A stretch of 64,000 nt of DNA from NCBI RefSeq assembly GCF_003369915.1, contig NC_046676.1:22116001-22180000 (forward strand), given 5' to 3'. Shown here piece by piece: positions 1-8,870 of the stretch. Made by a program: the position numbers and the translations under genes. The stretch comes from Drosophila miranda. Its lineage: Eukaryota > Arthropoda > Insecta > Diptera > Drosophilidae. Every line of letters begins with the position of its first letter. The stretch's first letter is position 1. The notes below the pieces were generated by a model. It worked only from the letters and a program-made list of their open reading frames with translations, was not told the origin of the DNA and did not search any database.

Positions 1-343
1 CAAAGAGCCGGGCGTCTATCCGGGGATACTTTTCCAGCAGGCCCTCGACCAGCTTTATGGCCGGATCGTCCTTGTCCTCCACACAGAAAAGCAGCTCGTA
101 CACAGGATAGTCCATCGTGAAGAAGGTCTCCAGGTTGTGCTGCAAGTTCGGATCCACGCCCATCAGCGGTTTAAGGATGGAGACACCCGGCAGTGGCGAC
201 GACTCTGGCGGCAGCTTGCACGACTTCTTGTGCAGCTTGTACTTCCCGTAGCAAATGGCTATCAGATGGACCATCCAGGTGCCAAACCAGAAAATCATGA
301 AAAACGCTGCGAAGCCGTACAGTGGCACAGGTAGGTGTGACAT
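1..343 (-). CDS. GlcT: ceramide glucosyltransferase, N-terminal part (cut by window edge)
   Basis: Transfers glucose from UDP-glucose to ceramide on the cytosolic face of the Golgi, the first step of glucosylceramide-based glycosphingolipid synthesis. The minus-strand frame from ATG 343-341 is open to the window edge, giving residues 1-114. It begins with a hydrophobic anchor (about residues 8-30), then the family's PGVSILKPLMGVDPN block, NLETFFTMDYP, a CVEDKDDPA stretch that matches the first Asp motif of the UGCG/GT21 family, and the KYPRIDARLF segment; these align nearly continuously with human UGCG. The catalytic D-D-D-Q/RxxRW motifs lie outside the window. The start was chosen as the first Met, only about 10 residues before the anchor. 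Upstream lies a Motif 1 site (587-597) and Motif 6-like sequence, a typical housekeeping fly promoter. The gene is head to head with the ARMT1-like cluster. Confidence 0.95.
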   Translation of the reverse strand, partial: MSHLPVPLYGFAAFFMIFWFGTWMVHLIAICYGKYKLHKKSCKLPPESSPLPGVSILKPLMGVDPNLQHNLETFFTMDYPVYELLFCVEDKDDPAIKLVEGLLEKYPRIDARLF

Positions 344-586
344 CGCCCTGTCTCTGTGGGCGTGAGTGTGCTGTGGTGTGAGTGGAGCTCCCTGTCTCGT
401 TGTTTGTCTCGCGGTGTGGTGTGTCGTTGGCTGGGTGGGCGTGGGCTGCGCGGCGCGGCTGCTCTGCTACAGATTTACTTGGTATGCATTGGTATGCATT
501 GGTTGCGGTTTGTCAAGTGTCGCTTTTGCTAAAGGTTTTCCCGTTTTTCAGTTTTATCGCGCTCGACGGTTTGCGTACTTCTTGTT

Positions 587-597
587 CAGTGTGACCG
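587..597 (-). promoter_or_regulatory. Motif 1 (M1BP-type) core promoter element of GlcT
   Basis: The minus strand reads CGGTCACACTG, an exact fit to the fly Motif 1 consensus YGGTCACACTR. It lies about 245 bp upstream of the GlcT start codon and beside several GTATATTT/Motif 6-like words at 632-685. This pairing marks TATA-less, broadly expressed fly promoters. Confidence 0.7.
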
Positions 598-624
598 CGG
601 ATTTAGCGATAAAACATACAGTCC

Positions 625-865
625 GACCCTCAAAAATATACCGAAACATACCGTCTCATTTGAAACATATACCGAAAATATACTGACTAATTGAAGTTTT
701 ATTTTACATATTCCTCGTTTTTGATCTTCCGTTGAATATTACTCGCTAGATAGAACTTTCAACAATGCGCACATAATTTAATACGATTAATGAATCAATT
801 TTCTACTTAACTGGCTTATTCTAAATACTTGCTTTTATTGCATTTTGCGTAAAAAGAGGTTAAAA
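625..865 (+). repeat. left arm of a ~240-bp inverted repeat (promoter-bearing repeat, copy 1)
   Basis: This arm matches the reverse complement of 1450-1692 along almost its whole length with scattered mismatches and small gaps. Both ends share GACCCTC followed by AAATATACC words (Motif 6-like) and the arms share a perfect 20-mer at 821-840 versus 1476-1495 (CTAAATACTTGCTTTTATTG). The Motif 6 end faces GlcT. Related direct-orientation sequence occurs at about 10092-10275 and 10456-10560. No clear target-site duplication flanks the pair, so it may be a foldback-like element or an old inverted promoter duplication. Confidence 0.8.
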
Positions 866-1449
866 AATTAAAGCAGCAACACAGCAATGCCAAAGTAAGT
901 AAACATATTTGACTTAAAATGAATCAAATTTACTATAGATGGTATACATTTGTTTAAATATGAAACTGCGAACGCCGTTAACATTATTCGAAGGCAACCC
1001 GTTGTGTGTTTGGGAAGGTATGAAGAGTACTGTTCAGTCACAGACCTTATTAATATTACAGAATATACAGTACAATCTCATATACAAATACTCATAAATA
1101 CAATTGTCTAGAAGAAATTTCTAATTCTTTTTCATACAAATATCAAGGTTGATTTTGGATCTGCATTTTTTCGGATCTGAGTGCTAGGCTTATATCGAAA
1201 AAAGTTGTACGAGACGTTCTCACTTTGGCATCATGCACTTATTTTCGCGTGAGAATTACTACCGCAGGAGTGTTCACTCATTTTGTGGGAAGTTTCAGTT
1301 AGACAATCACTAATTAATTACTCGATATTGTTACTAGAGCCAGCTGCGGCGTGGCTCATTCATTAAATTAATGAATTTTCATGAATTTTAGAATTTGTCT
1401 ATCAAGGAACGACAACTCTTTTACGTTTTTCTTTTGTTTGACCTTTTTT

Positions 1450-1692
1450 GCTAAAGCCGCTTTTTAGGCAAAATCCAATAAAAGCAAGTATTTAGGCTAC
1501 CCAAAAAAAGTAAAAAATATGTTAATTAATTGGATAAAATTATGTAGGCATGGCTAAATGTTTGATCTAGCTAGTAATATTCGACGGAATATTAAAAACG
1601 AGGAATATGTATAATAGAACTTGAATTCGTCAGTATATTTACGGTATATTTTGAAAATAAGACTGTATATTTTGGTATATTTCTGAGGGTCG
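1450..1692 (-). repeat. right arm of the ~240-bp inverted repeat (copy 2)
   Basis: Inverted partner of 625-865. Read on the minus strand it starts GACCCTCAGAAATATACC and ends in the same CTAAATACTTGC block. Its Motif 6-like words (GTATATTT at several positions in 1633-1682) face ARMT1-like gene A, whose start codon is 110 bp away. The arms are separated by about 585 bp of unrelated AT-rich sequence. Confidence 0.8.
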
Positions 1693-1801
1693 ATAAACTA
1701 CTTCTTCTCAGCTGAAAAAACTTTTGGAATATTATCAAAAAATCAACTGAAATGCTACTGGTCGCACAAAAATTCTCTGTAAAGTAACTTGTAGTGTCAT
1801 T

Positions 1802-3430
1802 ATGGAGTCTCCGTCGCTTGTACGGTATGGTGGGCAGACGGAAGACGAGCCGAAGACAAATTCCCATTCGGAACGAACAGATGATGGCAGTAATATCGTC
1901 TCCAGAATCTTCAAAACAGAATTCGATGCCAAATATAAGATATACGACATGCGAACGCCGCTGAATGCCTTCATGTGTGGGCAGTATAAGCGCAGCGGTG
2001 CATACAATACTCTAAGGAATCGGCTTCCCGTGGTTTTGACGAATGTGATAGACACGTTGACAAAGGATAAGAGCGAATTGGTTGCGGAATTCGGGGAGGT
2101 TTGTAATAGGATAAGAGCGTTTACCCAAATTTAATCTCTTGCACCAATTGACTTTGAACAGGCCGCACGCGAGGAACTCAAAATCATCATTGGCCTGATC
2201 TCCAGGCTGAAGTACGAGCTTCAAACTGATAAGCCGTTTCAGGGATTCGACGGCCAAGGTAAAACAGTGGGTATAGTTGCTCATGCGGCTGTCATAACGA
2301 GACTACTTATTTCCTACAGAACCCGATCGCGCACTATGGAATAAGTTTCTCAATCTTCTGCCCGATGAAGAGCGCACCTTCTTCAGATCCTGTTGTCTCT
2401 ATTCCGAGTGCTATATGCACAGAAAACTCTACTCCTTTGTGGAGAACAGCATCTTCCTAAAGCCGTACGATTACCATGTGAAGATCAAAGAGAATTCGCT
2501 GACGAGCTGCATAGATGATGTACTCTCCCTCACCAAGTACACGCGGCGCACAGACAACAGCCTGGAAATGTTTGGAGAGCTTCTGAGGATTAGCTTGTGG
2601 AGCAACTGCAACGACACGGCCAGAGATCCAGAGGCGCCGCCACTTCCGGCATTCAATATAAACGTGCTGGAAGATGTCAGCGCCGCAGATGAATTCATTC
2701 TCGCCAACCAAGTCGCGGAGATATGGCAATGCTTGGACAACCGAAAGCAAAAGAAGCCATGTCAAGTCGTTTTTGTTCTGGATAACGCCGGCTATGAGTT
2801 ATTCACCGACTTCATCCTGGCCGAGTTTATGATTGAGAAGGGACTGGCCACCAAGGTGCTCTTCCATGTGAAGGCACATCCCTGGTTCGTAACTGATGTG
2901 ACGGCGCGAGATTTCAAATGGACGCTGGAATACTTGAGTCAGCATTCAGATTACATCATAAGCCTAATTGGCAAAAAGTTTTTGCAGTTCCTGGCTGAGG
3001 GAAAGTTTCAATTAGCTCCAATCTCACATTTCTGGACTTGTCCATATCCATATTACAGGTGAATGCACTCGTGAGGATTTGCAGACCCTCACTAACGTAA
3101 CTGATTTATTTCGTTTTCAGAATGCGCGACACGGATCCTGATCTGTACAGCTCCCTGCAGCAGTCCAAGCTAATCGTTTTCAAAGGCGACCTTAACTATC
3201 GAAAGCTCCTGCAAGATGTTTGCTGGGACTCAACCCAGGATTTAAACACATGCCTGCGTGGCTTCCTGCCTAGCAATATATGCGTTGTTCGCAGGGTCAA
3301 GGCAGAGGTCATCTGCGGGCTTACCGAGGGCGTTAGTGAGACTCTGAGCAAAAAGGATCCCCACTGGATGATCTCCGGCAATTATGGCGTCATCCAGTTC
3401 GTAGATGGATCGCGAGAATTTGGCTATTAG
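1802..3430 (+). CDS. ARMT1-like DUF89 subfamily III phosphatase, paralogue A (4 exons)
   Basis: Family members are metal-dependent damage-control phosphatases (human ARMT1, first reported as a carboxyl methyltransferase), cytosolic or nuclear, acting on sugar phosphates such as fructose-1-phosphate. Inferred exons are 1802-2098, 2162-2258, 2320-3058 and 3121-3430; all junctions are GT-AG, phases fit and the product is 480 aa. The N-terminal helical domain carries the ECYMHRK block. The catalytic core has the metal-binding DNAGYE motif, PWFVTDV with the second Asp, and KGDLNYRK. The subfamily RTxK motif reads RRVK here (codons 3290-3301), unlike the two neighbours. It is the first gene of a same-strand tandem trio. 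It shares two introns with paralogue B (phase 0 before AAREEL, phase 1 at GQ|E) but has its own phase 2 intron within YYR. The assignment is firm; substrate preference is unknown. Confidence 0.9.
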
Positions 3431-4004
3431 AGCGGAAAATATACCAAAGGCTTTACAGTTTAAATTATTTAAAAAAATTATTCACAAATATACATATATC
3501 TCTTTGAATCCCATTGAACAAGTTCGTCTGATCTGCCACAAATGGCGATGGTCTGAGATCACCTACCAGTATTCAAGGACATACTTAGGGTGTGGAAATG
3601 CAGCTTTTTTTTAATTTTCGCCTACTCAAATCGATCTGCATCACTTTCAAACAAATTCACTTTGGCGCGCAGCTCTATATAGAGTCGATAGTATCGATGT
3701 ATGAATAAACCTTATTTACTATATCTAATCAGCCAGACAATGTTTAAATTCTAATTGATTTTTCGAGAGCGATATCTTTCACCTGAACTGGACTTGGATG
3801 AATAGGAAGAATTTATAAACTCAACTGAAGTTGTTCACCTGTTCAAATAGAGGGGGGTTGAGTGGGCTAAGCTCGGTTTTTCCATTAGTATATTTACGGT
3901 ATATTTCGGTATATTGCAGAGGGTCGACACCACACAAACAAACTCCAGCGCCATCGTTTTCAACCAAAAACAAACGACCCTTTAAACTTCCAACGTCTTT
4001 CAAA
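3431..4004. other. intergenic spacer between ARMT1-like A and B
   Basis: Holds the 3' UTR of paralogue A, with a possible AATAAA at 3704-3709, and the promoter of paralogue B. The T-rich and AT-rich middle shows no coding sequence. A short ATCGAT-containing stretch near 3687-3700 resembles, but does not match, the DRE element. Confidence 0.6.
3886..3930 (+). promoter_or_regulatory. Motif 6-like promoter cluster of ARMT1-like gene B
   Basis: Three consecutive GTATATTT/GTATATT words separated by ACG or CG sit just before a GAGGGTCGA word. The same ordered pattern borders paralogue A's promoter (1633-1692) and, inverted, the GlcT promoter. Motif 6 consensus is KTYRGTATWTTT. The cluster lies about 80-115 bp upstream of the start codon at 4005. 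Confidence 0.55.
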
Positions 4005-5636
4005 ATGAGTTCGCCTCCAGATGCCGATTTTGATGTCAAGAATGGAATTATTGATGCAGAGACGCCTCCGCACACAGAGCTGGCGGCCCTATATAAGCAG
4101 TAAGTGCCCGCTAAATATAGCACATAGTATAGATATGGTCCATATGTAACATGCACACGCCTATACTATATACGCAGCCTAATCTGTCCATATATCTATG
4201 GACACATGTGATTACTCGATTACAGGAGCTTTGCCTATTACACGTTCCGCGTGCGACTGCCATCGACTTTGGCCACAATTGCCGCTTCGCTGGTCAAGGA
4301 CAAAGACGAACTCTTGGCCACATATGGTGCAGTGAGTAGTTGTTGCATCCCCATGGTCGATGCCAATGCCAATGCGTAACCTTGATTCCCTCCATTGCCT
4401 CCACAGGACGCAGGCGCAGATATTGAACGAAATGCAGCGGCTGTCACGCAGCTGCGCGAGGACATTCTCAATAATGGACCCCTGTTGGCCTTTGAGGGCA
4501 AGGGTGTGTGGTTATTTTCCAGAACCCGTACCACAACTAAAGTAATTCCTATTTAGATCCCGATACGCAGATGTGGAACGCGTTCCTAGAGAAGCTACCC
4601 AAGGAGAAGCGGAGCTACTTTACTGCCTGTTGGCTCTATTCCGAGTGCTACATGTACCGCAAAATCTCTGCCATTTTCCAGGCCACACCGCGTCTGTCCG
4701 CCTTTGACTACTTCAGGGAGCAGAAGCAAACCGCGGCTAAGCTCAGTGTCGATGCCATGCTGGCTGTGGCAAAGGCCACTCGCCAAAACGAAAGAGACTC
4801 GGGTACTTTCCGGCAGCTAATCAAACTAAATTTGTGGGGCAACCGATGCGATCTGTCCATCACCTCGGGCAAGCAGGTGAAACCCACTGGCAATGCTTTC
4901 GACCAGGTCACAGATCTGGAACCCAAGCTGCTGATAGACGGCACTGCCGCCATTTGGCAGGCAATCGACGCAGCCTCCGGGGACGGTATTGTGGATATAA
5001 TCTTCGACAATGCCGGCTATGAAGTGTACACGGACCTCATCCTGGCCGAATACATCATTGACAAGGGACTGGCGGCGAAGGTGCGATTCAATGCCAAGGC
5101 CATTCCTTGGTTCATATCGGACGTGATGGCTCACGACTATCACTGGACACTCCAGTTCCTGGCCGACCATCCCGATCCAGTGCTCAGCGCGCTCGGCAAG
5201 AAGTGGCAGCGTTTCACAGCCGAAGGCAAGTTCGAGCTGTCGCCGCTGGAGCAATTCTGGACGAGTCCCTACGAGTTCTACCGCATGCGCGAGGAGAAGC
5301 CAGCCCTCTATGCGCGGTTGCAGGAGGCGGAGCTGATAATATTCAAAGGTGACCTCAACTATCGCAAGCTTCTGGGCGATTTCTCTTGGCCCAGCACGGA
5401 ATCGTTTGTGACCTGCTTGAGGGGTGAGTCTACCCACACATTAATCCACATTAATCACAACTAATGCATTAATAACTCTTAAAGGCTTCCGCCCCACAAA
5501 TCTTTGCACTCTGCGCACTGTCAAAGCGGACTTGATTTGCGGCCTGGGGCAAGGAGTCGCTGAACAACTCTTTGCTAAGGACAAGGAGTGGATGCTCACC
5601 GGGGAATACGGCGTCATACAGTTTGCGAGCAAGTAA
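4005..5636 (+). CDS. ARMT1-like DUF89 subfamily III phosphatase, paralogue B (5 exons)
   Basis: Predicted metal-dependent phosphatase of the ARMT1 group. Inferred exons are 4005-4099, 4226-4331, 4407-4503, 4557-5423 and 5485-5636; frames join cleanly to give 438 aa. Donors are GTAAGT, GTGAGT, a weak GTGTGT (4504) and GTGAGT. Visible motifs are ECYMYRK in the helical domain, NLWGNRCDLS, DNAGYE (metal ligands), PWFISDV, KGDLNYRK and the subfamily RTxK as RTVK, ending in GEYGVIQF. The start is the ATG in CAAAATGAG, a good fly context just after the promoter cluster. Introns 2 and 3 match positions in paralogue A. Intron 1 (within KQ|S) and intron 4 (within LRG|F) are absent from A, and none is present in C. 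With RTVK intact and a family-like length, this is likely the least altered copy. Confidence 0.92.
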
Positions 5637-5847
5637 ACCAAATATTAGGATACCGAAACTCATAAATAGTTGAATTGTTGCAATCTTAGATCATAGCTAA
5701 ATTGTTAATGTACAGCTTTTTGCGTTGTTATCGCTTTCTCATCAGAGATTTCCCCATAAGGTTTAATAATATACTGGTAACAGCAGCACAGTTTGGAATC
5801 ATAGCTTTGCCTGGCAGGAAGCCATCAAATTTTCAGTTTTAGACAAA

Positions 5848-7263
5848 ATGTTGAGCGATAAAATGGATCAGTCCACTGAGTTGACCAGCCAGACGGAAGT
5901 GGACTCCGCCGTCGTCCGCTCTGCAAAGATCCAAGAGACGGTGGACCTCGTATTCAACGAAAAGCACCAGATATTTGACATAGCACCCAGGCCGCACGTC
6001 GAGTTGTCTGGCCATTTCTTACGAAGTTTCGCCTATTTCACGCTTAAGCACCGCTCACCCATGATGTTGGGGGAAATGATTAGTTTCCTACATGATAACG
6101 AGCCGAAGATAATGGAGATCTTTGGATCCTATGCACATTTCGATTTGAACAGGATTTGCTGGAGTCTACAGCTGCTGCGCGCTGAGATACAGGAAAACCA
6201 GGAGTTTCAGCTGTTCCATGGCAAGGCCCCTGATGTCGAGGACTGGAATCGGTTTATTAGCACTCTGGACGAGGATAGGAATCGTTGGTTCTCCTCCGTC
6301 TGGCTGCACGCCGAATGCTATATGTATAGACGCATTTGGGCTATTTTTCGGCGCTCTGACTTGCTCTCCAGCTACGACTACTTTTCGCAGAAAAAGATCG
6401 ATGCCACGACAAGTGTCGTGAAACTAATGACGGATGTTATCATGGGTATGCGGGGAATGCTGCGCTCTCAGGAGAAATTCCAGCGCATGCTGAAGCTGTC
6501 CCTGTGGAGCAATCGCTGTGACCTGTCCATAAACAAACAGGCTCCAGATGCTCAGTTTCTGAAGCTAATGGCGGATTACGAGTCTGATCTGCTGGTGGAT
6601 CAGTCTGCGGATGTCTGGCGTGTCCTCACCGAGGCCTGGGACCCCGTTTATGTGGACATTGTGTGCGATAACGCTGGCTTCGAACTTTTCTCAGACCTGC
6701 TGTTGGCTGAATATCTCATCGAAACGGGCTTGGCTCTCAAAGTGCGATTCCATGTCAAGGCTATTCCTTGGTTCATCTCCGACGTCACCAAGCAGGACTT
6801 TCTCTGGATGCTGAAATTCCTTCGCAGTCACAAGATTGCCGAAATAGCCGCATTCGGACGCCGTCTGCGTCGATACATGCGGGATCGTTCGTTCGTCTTG
6901 TGCGACACCTGCTACTTTTGGACCAGCCCCCACGACTGCAGCCAGATGAAGAAGCGCCTGCCCTGCCTGTACGTCTCTCTCAGCGAGGCAGCGCTGGTCA
7001 TCTTCAAGGGGGATCTCAACTACCGCAAACTGCTAGGCGATATCAACTGGGATTACACAGCGCCTCTGATCGAGTGCATGCGTGGCTTCTTTCCGACCAG
7101 TGTGTGTGCGTTGCGTACCATAAAGTCGGACATCTACTGCGGTCTTCCAATCTGCACGGTGGAGTGGCTGTCCGAGGACGATCCCCAATGGATGAGGACG
7201 GGTAAGAAGGGCGTCATCCAAGTGGCCGTCATGCATAGACTCTCGGGGGATGCACTAGTTTAA
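5848..7263 (+). CDS. ARMT1-like DUF89 subfamily III phosphatase, paralogue C (intronless)
   Basis: A single uninterrupted frame of 471 codons covers the whole family: N-terminal helical domain with AECYMYRRIW, SLWSNRCDLS, DNAGFE, PWFISDV, KGDLNYRK, RTIK (RTxK motif) and a GKKGVIQV end. All likely catalytic residues are kept. The start is the first in-frame Met (5848); a second Met lies five codons on (5863) and cannot be excluded. No intron is present although A and B share two, so this copy either arose by reverse transcription or lost all introns by gene conversion with cDNA; the adjacent position favours the latter or a local retro-insertion. The 211-bp upstream spacer lacks the Motif 1/6 words seen at A and B and holds a CCATCAAATTTT word just before the ATG. 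Confidence 0.93.
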   Translation: MLSDKMDQSTELTSQTEVDSAVVRSAKIQETVDLVFNEKHQIFDIAPRPHVELSGHFLRSFAYFTLKHRSPMMLGEMISFLHDNEPKIMEIFGSYAHFDLNRICWSLQLLRAEIQENQEFQLFHGKAPDVEDWNRFISTLDEDRNRWFSSVWLHAECYMYRRIWAIFRRSDLLSSYDYFSQKKIDATTSVVKLMTDVIMGMRGMLRSQEKFQRMLKLSLWSNRCDLSINKQAPDAQFLKLMADYESDLLVDQSADVWRVLTEAWDPVYVDIVCDNAGFELFSDLLLAEYLIETGLALKVRFHVKAIPWFISDVTKQDFLWMLKFLRSHKIAEIAAFGRRLRRYMRDRSFVLCDTCYFWTSPHDCSQMKKRLPCLYVSLSEAALVIFKGDLNYRKLLGDINWDYTAPLIECMRGFFPTSVCALRTIKSDIYCGLPICTVEWLSEDDPQWMRTGKKGVIQVAVMHRLSGDALV

Positions 7264-7847
7264 AGAATATTGTTTATAAATAGCAAAGAATGACCTCGTA
7301 TTATTTGATACAAGACAGCACATAATACGTATGTAGCTATTGTCGTTTTATTATTATTTTATGTTTTATGCCCTATGACCTAGTGTTAGGGTAGGCGGTG
7401 TAAGTCGTTAAAATAAGTATTGCATTCCATATTATAGACTACGGCTAGGCATTACCAAGTAAGTATGAATGGTAGAAAAATATGTATGCTCTAAGGCCAT
7501 ATTTATAGCTATGTGTAGATGTTTAGATGTACTCGTTTGTAGGTGTTCAGATCCCGACGCAGATGCTGGGGATCGGCTGTGTTTGCGATGCACATCAAGT
7601 TTCAAGTCTTATCAATTGCTGTTGCAAGAAATTAGGTAAAATACAAAAAAAAAAAACGAGAAACTTCTTTAGCGTTTACGTTTGTGGTCAGCTTAGGCAC
7701 CACGCCTAGTCATCCTCCATATCTTTGCGGTTGTTGTAGAATTTCATATTATATATAATCCAAAATCCAAATAAAAGGATTCTTTGCGTCCTGGTTCTCT
7801 TGCTGGTTTGGAGGGATGGCTGATGGCTGACCCCTGACCGCTGCAGC
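7264..7847. other. convergent 3' region between ARMT1-like C and Snp
   Basis: AT-rich tail-to-tail spacer expected to hold both 3' UTRs. A plus-strand AATAAA lies at 7770-7775 and a minus-strand AATAAA at 7352-7347, so the two transcripts may overlap. No supported ORF is present. Confidence 0.6.
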
Positions 7848-8583
7848 TCAGAAGCCACTGTTGAGCTGCTGATATGGCGTCAGATCTTTGGTGATCGAGA
7901 AGAGGGCTCCGTCACGAACCATCTTGCATATGAGGGCGCCCAGATTCTTGGCGTCATCGATTCCGGAGTGAGCACGTCCCTCGAAGGCCAGGTCCACATG
8001 GGACAGAGCATCGGCGAAGTTGCAGGGACGATACTTGTACCATTCCCTGTAGATGGCTCTCGCGTCTATCCACTGATTGAAGCAGGCTGGCTTGCGTATT
8101 CGCTTGCGCGTGCACTCCTTGGCCAGACAGATGCCAAAGTCCCAGTCCGTCCAGGTGACGAAGGCACAGTTTCCCAGTATATTGGATTTATTCGTCTTCG
8201 GCAGCACCAGGTTGCGGACGCGCAGCTCATTGCGCAGCCATTCGCAGAACAAATTGAGTGCCGTCTGCAGCGGAACACCCGCCTCCACTGTCTTTTGCTG
8301 AATGCCAGTTAGCTCAGTGCAGTAGTTGCTCAGGCGCGGCGACTCCAACGGCATCACGTACGTGTGAAACTCCGCCTCCACCTTGCCTGTTTTCAGATTG
8401 ACCAAAACCGCTGGAAACTCTGTGAATCATAAGAATCAAATGATTGGTGTTATGTGTAATGTACAATTCTTGGGGCCACTCCCACTCACCAATTATCTCC
8501 GACTCTCTCCATTGTGGCGGGGCTTGCTTCTCCCAGCAGGTGGCCTCGAAGTCCACGGAAATGGCATAGGTATAGGGCTGCAT
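7848..8583 (-). CDS. Snp: Snipper, ERI2-type DEDDh 3'-5' exonuclease
   Basis: Member of the ERI/3'hExo family that degrades RNA and DNA 3' ends. Two coding exons: 8583-8490 and 8419-7848 (donor GTGAGT at 8489, acceptor AG at 8421-8420), joining as EII|E|FPAVLVN exactly as in human ERI2. Catalytic motifs are all seen: VDFEATC (ExoI), TWTDWDFG (ExoII) and HSGIDD (ExoIII with the His of the DEDDh class), plus the ECTRKRIRKP and WIDARA blocks. With the first available AUG (8583) the protein would be about 221 aa. The frame is open further upstream to an acceptor at 8738, and that extension reads QLGLID, matching the conserved ERI2 N-terminus, so the real protein may start in an upstream exon or at a non-AUG codon. 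It lies directly downstream of the U11/U12-65K ORF, probably on the same RNA. Confidence 0.88.
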
Positions 8584-8737
8584 AGCCAACAGCTTGGATT
8601 TGCGTGACTTCTTTGTCTTGATGGGCACTGCGTTGGCGGGGGCTGTAATGTCTGCCTCGTTGAGCGACTCCTCAGGATCGTTGGCTGGATCTGGGCGAGC
8701 TCCTTCCACGTAGATGGTATCAATCAGGCCAAGTTGC
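8584..8737 (-). other. 5' part of Snp exon: open, family-conserved, no AUG
   Basis: The exon begins after a good acceptor (TTGCAG, AG at 8739-8738). In the Snp frame it reads QLGLIDTIYVEGARPDP and continues without a stop into the catalytic domain. The QLGLI peptide is also found at the very N-terminus of human ERI2, so this stretch looks protein-coding, yet it holds no ATG. Splicing from the GAAGAG|GTTAGG donor (8864) after the 65K stop puts a KRQLGLI reading in frame, still without an AUG. Confidence 0.6.
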
Positions 8738-8870
8738 CTGCAAGCAAAGACAGAAAAAGTCAGAGTTTAAATTTGGGCCTTGCTTAGGAAATGTAGATGG
8801 TGTTATAGACAGCTGAAACAACTACAAAATAATCAAGAAAAGATTCTCCAGACGAGACCCTAACCTCTTC

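Larger units (their letters stand above)
344..1801. other. intergenic region between divergent GlcT and ARMT1-like gene A
   Basis: AT-rich non-coding DNA that holds the promoters of two divergent genes. Its dominant feature is an inverted repeat (arms about 625-865 and 1450-1692, listed separately). Between the arms I see no convincing ORF. The segment at 366-590 is G/T-rich and should be 5' UTR or proximal promoter of GlcT. Confidence 0.7.

Noticed and set aside
625..1692. Reading the inverted repeat as a complete DNA transposon
   Set aside because: No transposase-like ORF between the arms and no clear target-site duplication; kept as a repeat of unknown origin.
3687..3700. DRE element (TATCGATA) near gene A's 3' end
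   Set aside because: The sequence reads TATCGATG, one base off, and lies behind the gene rather than at a start site.
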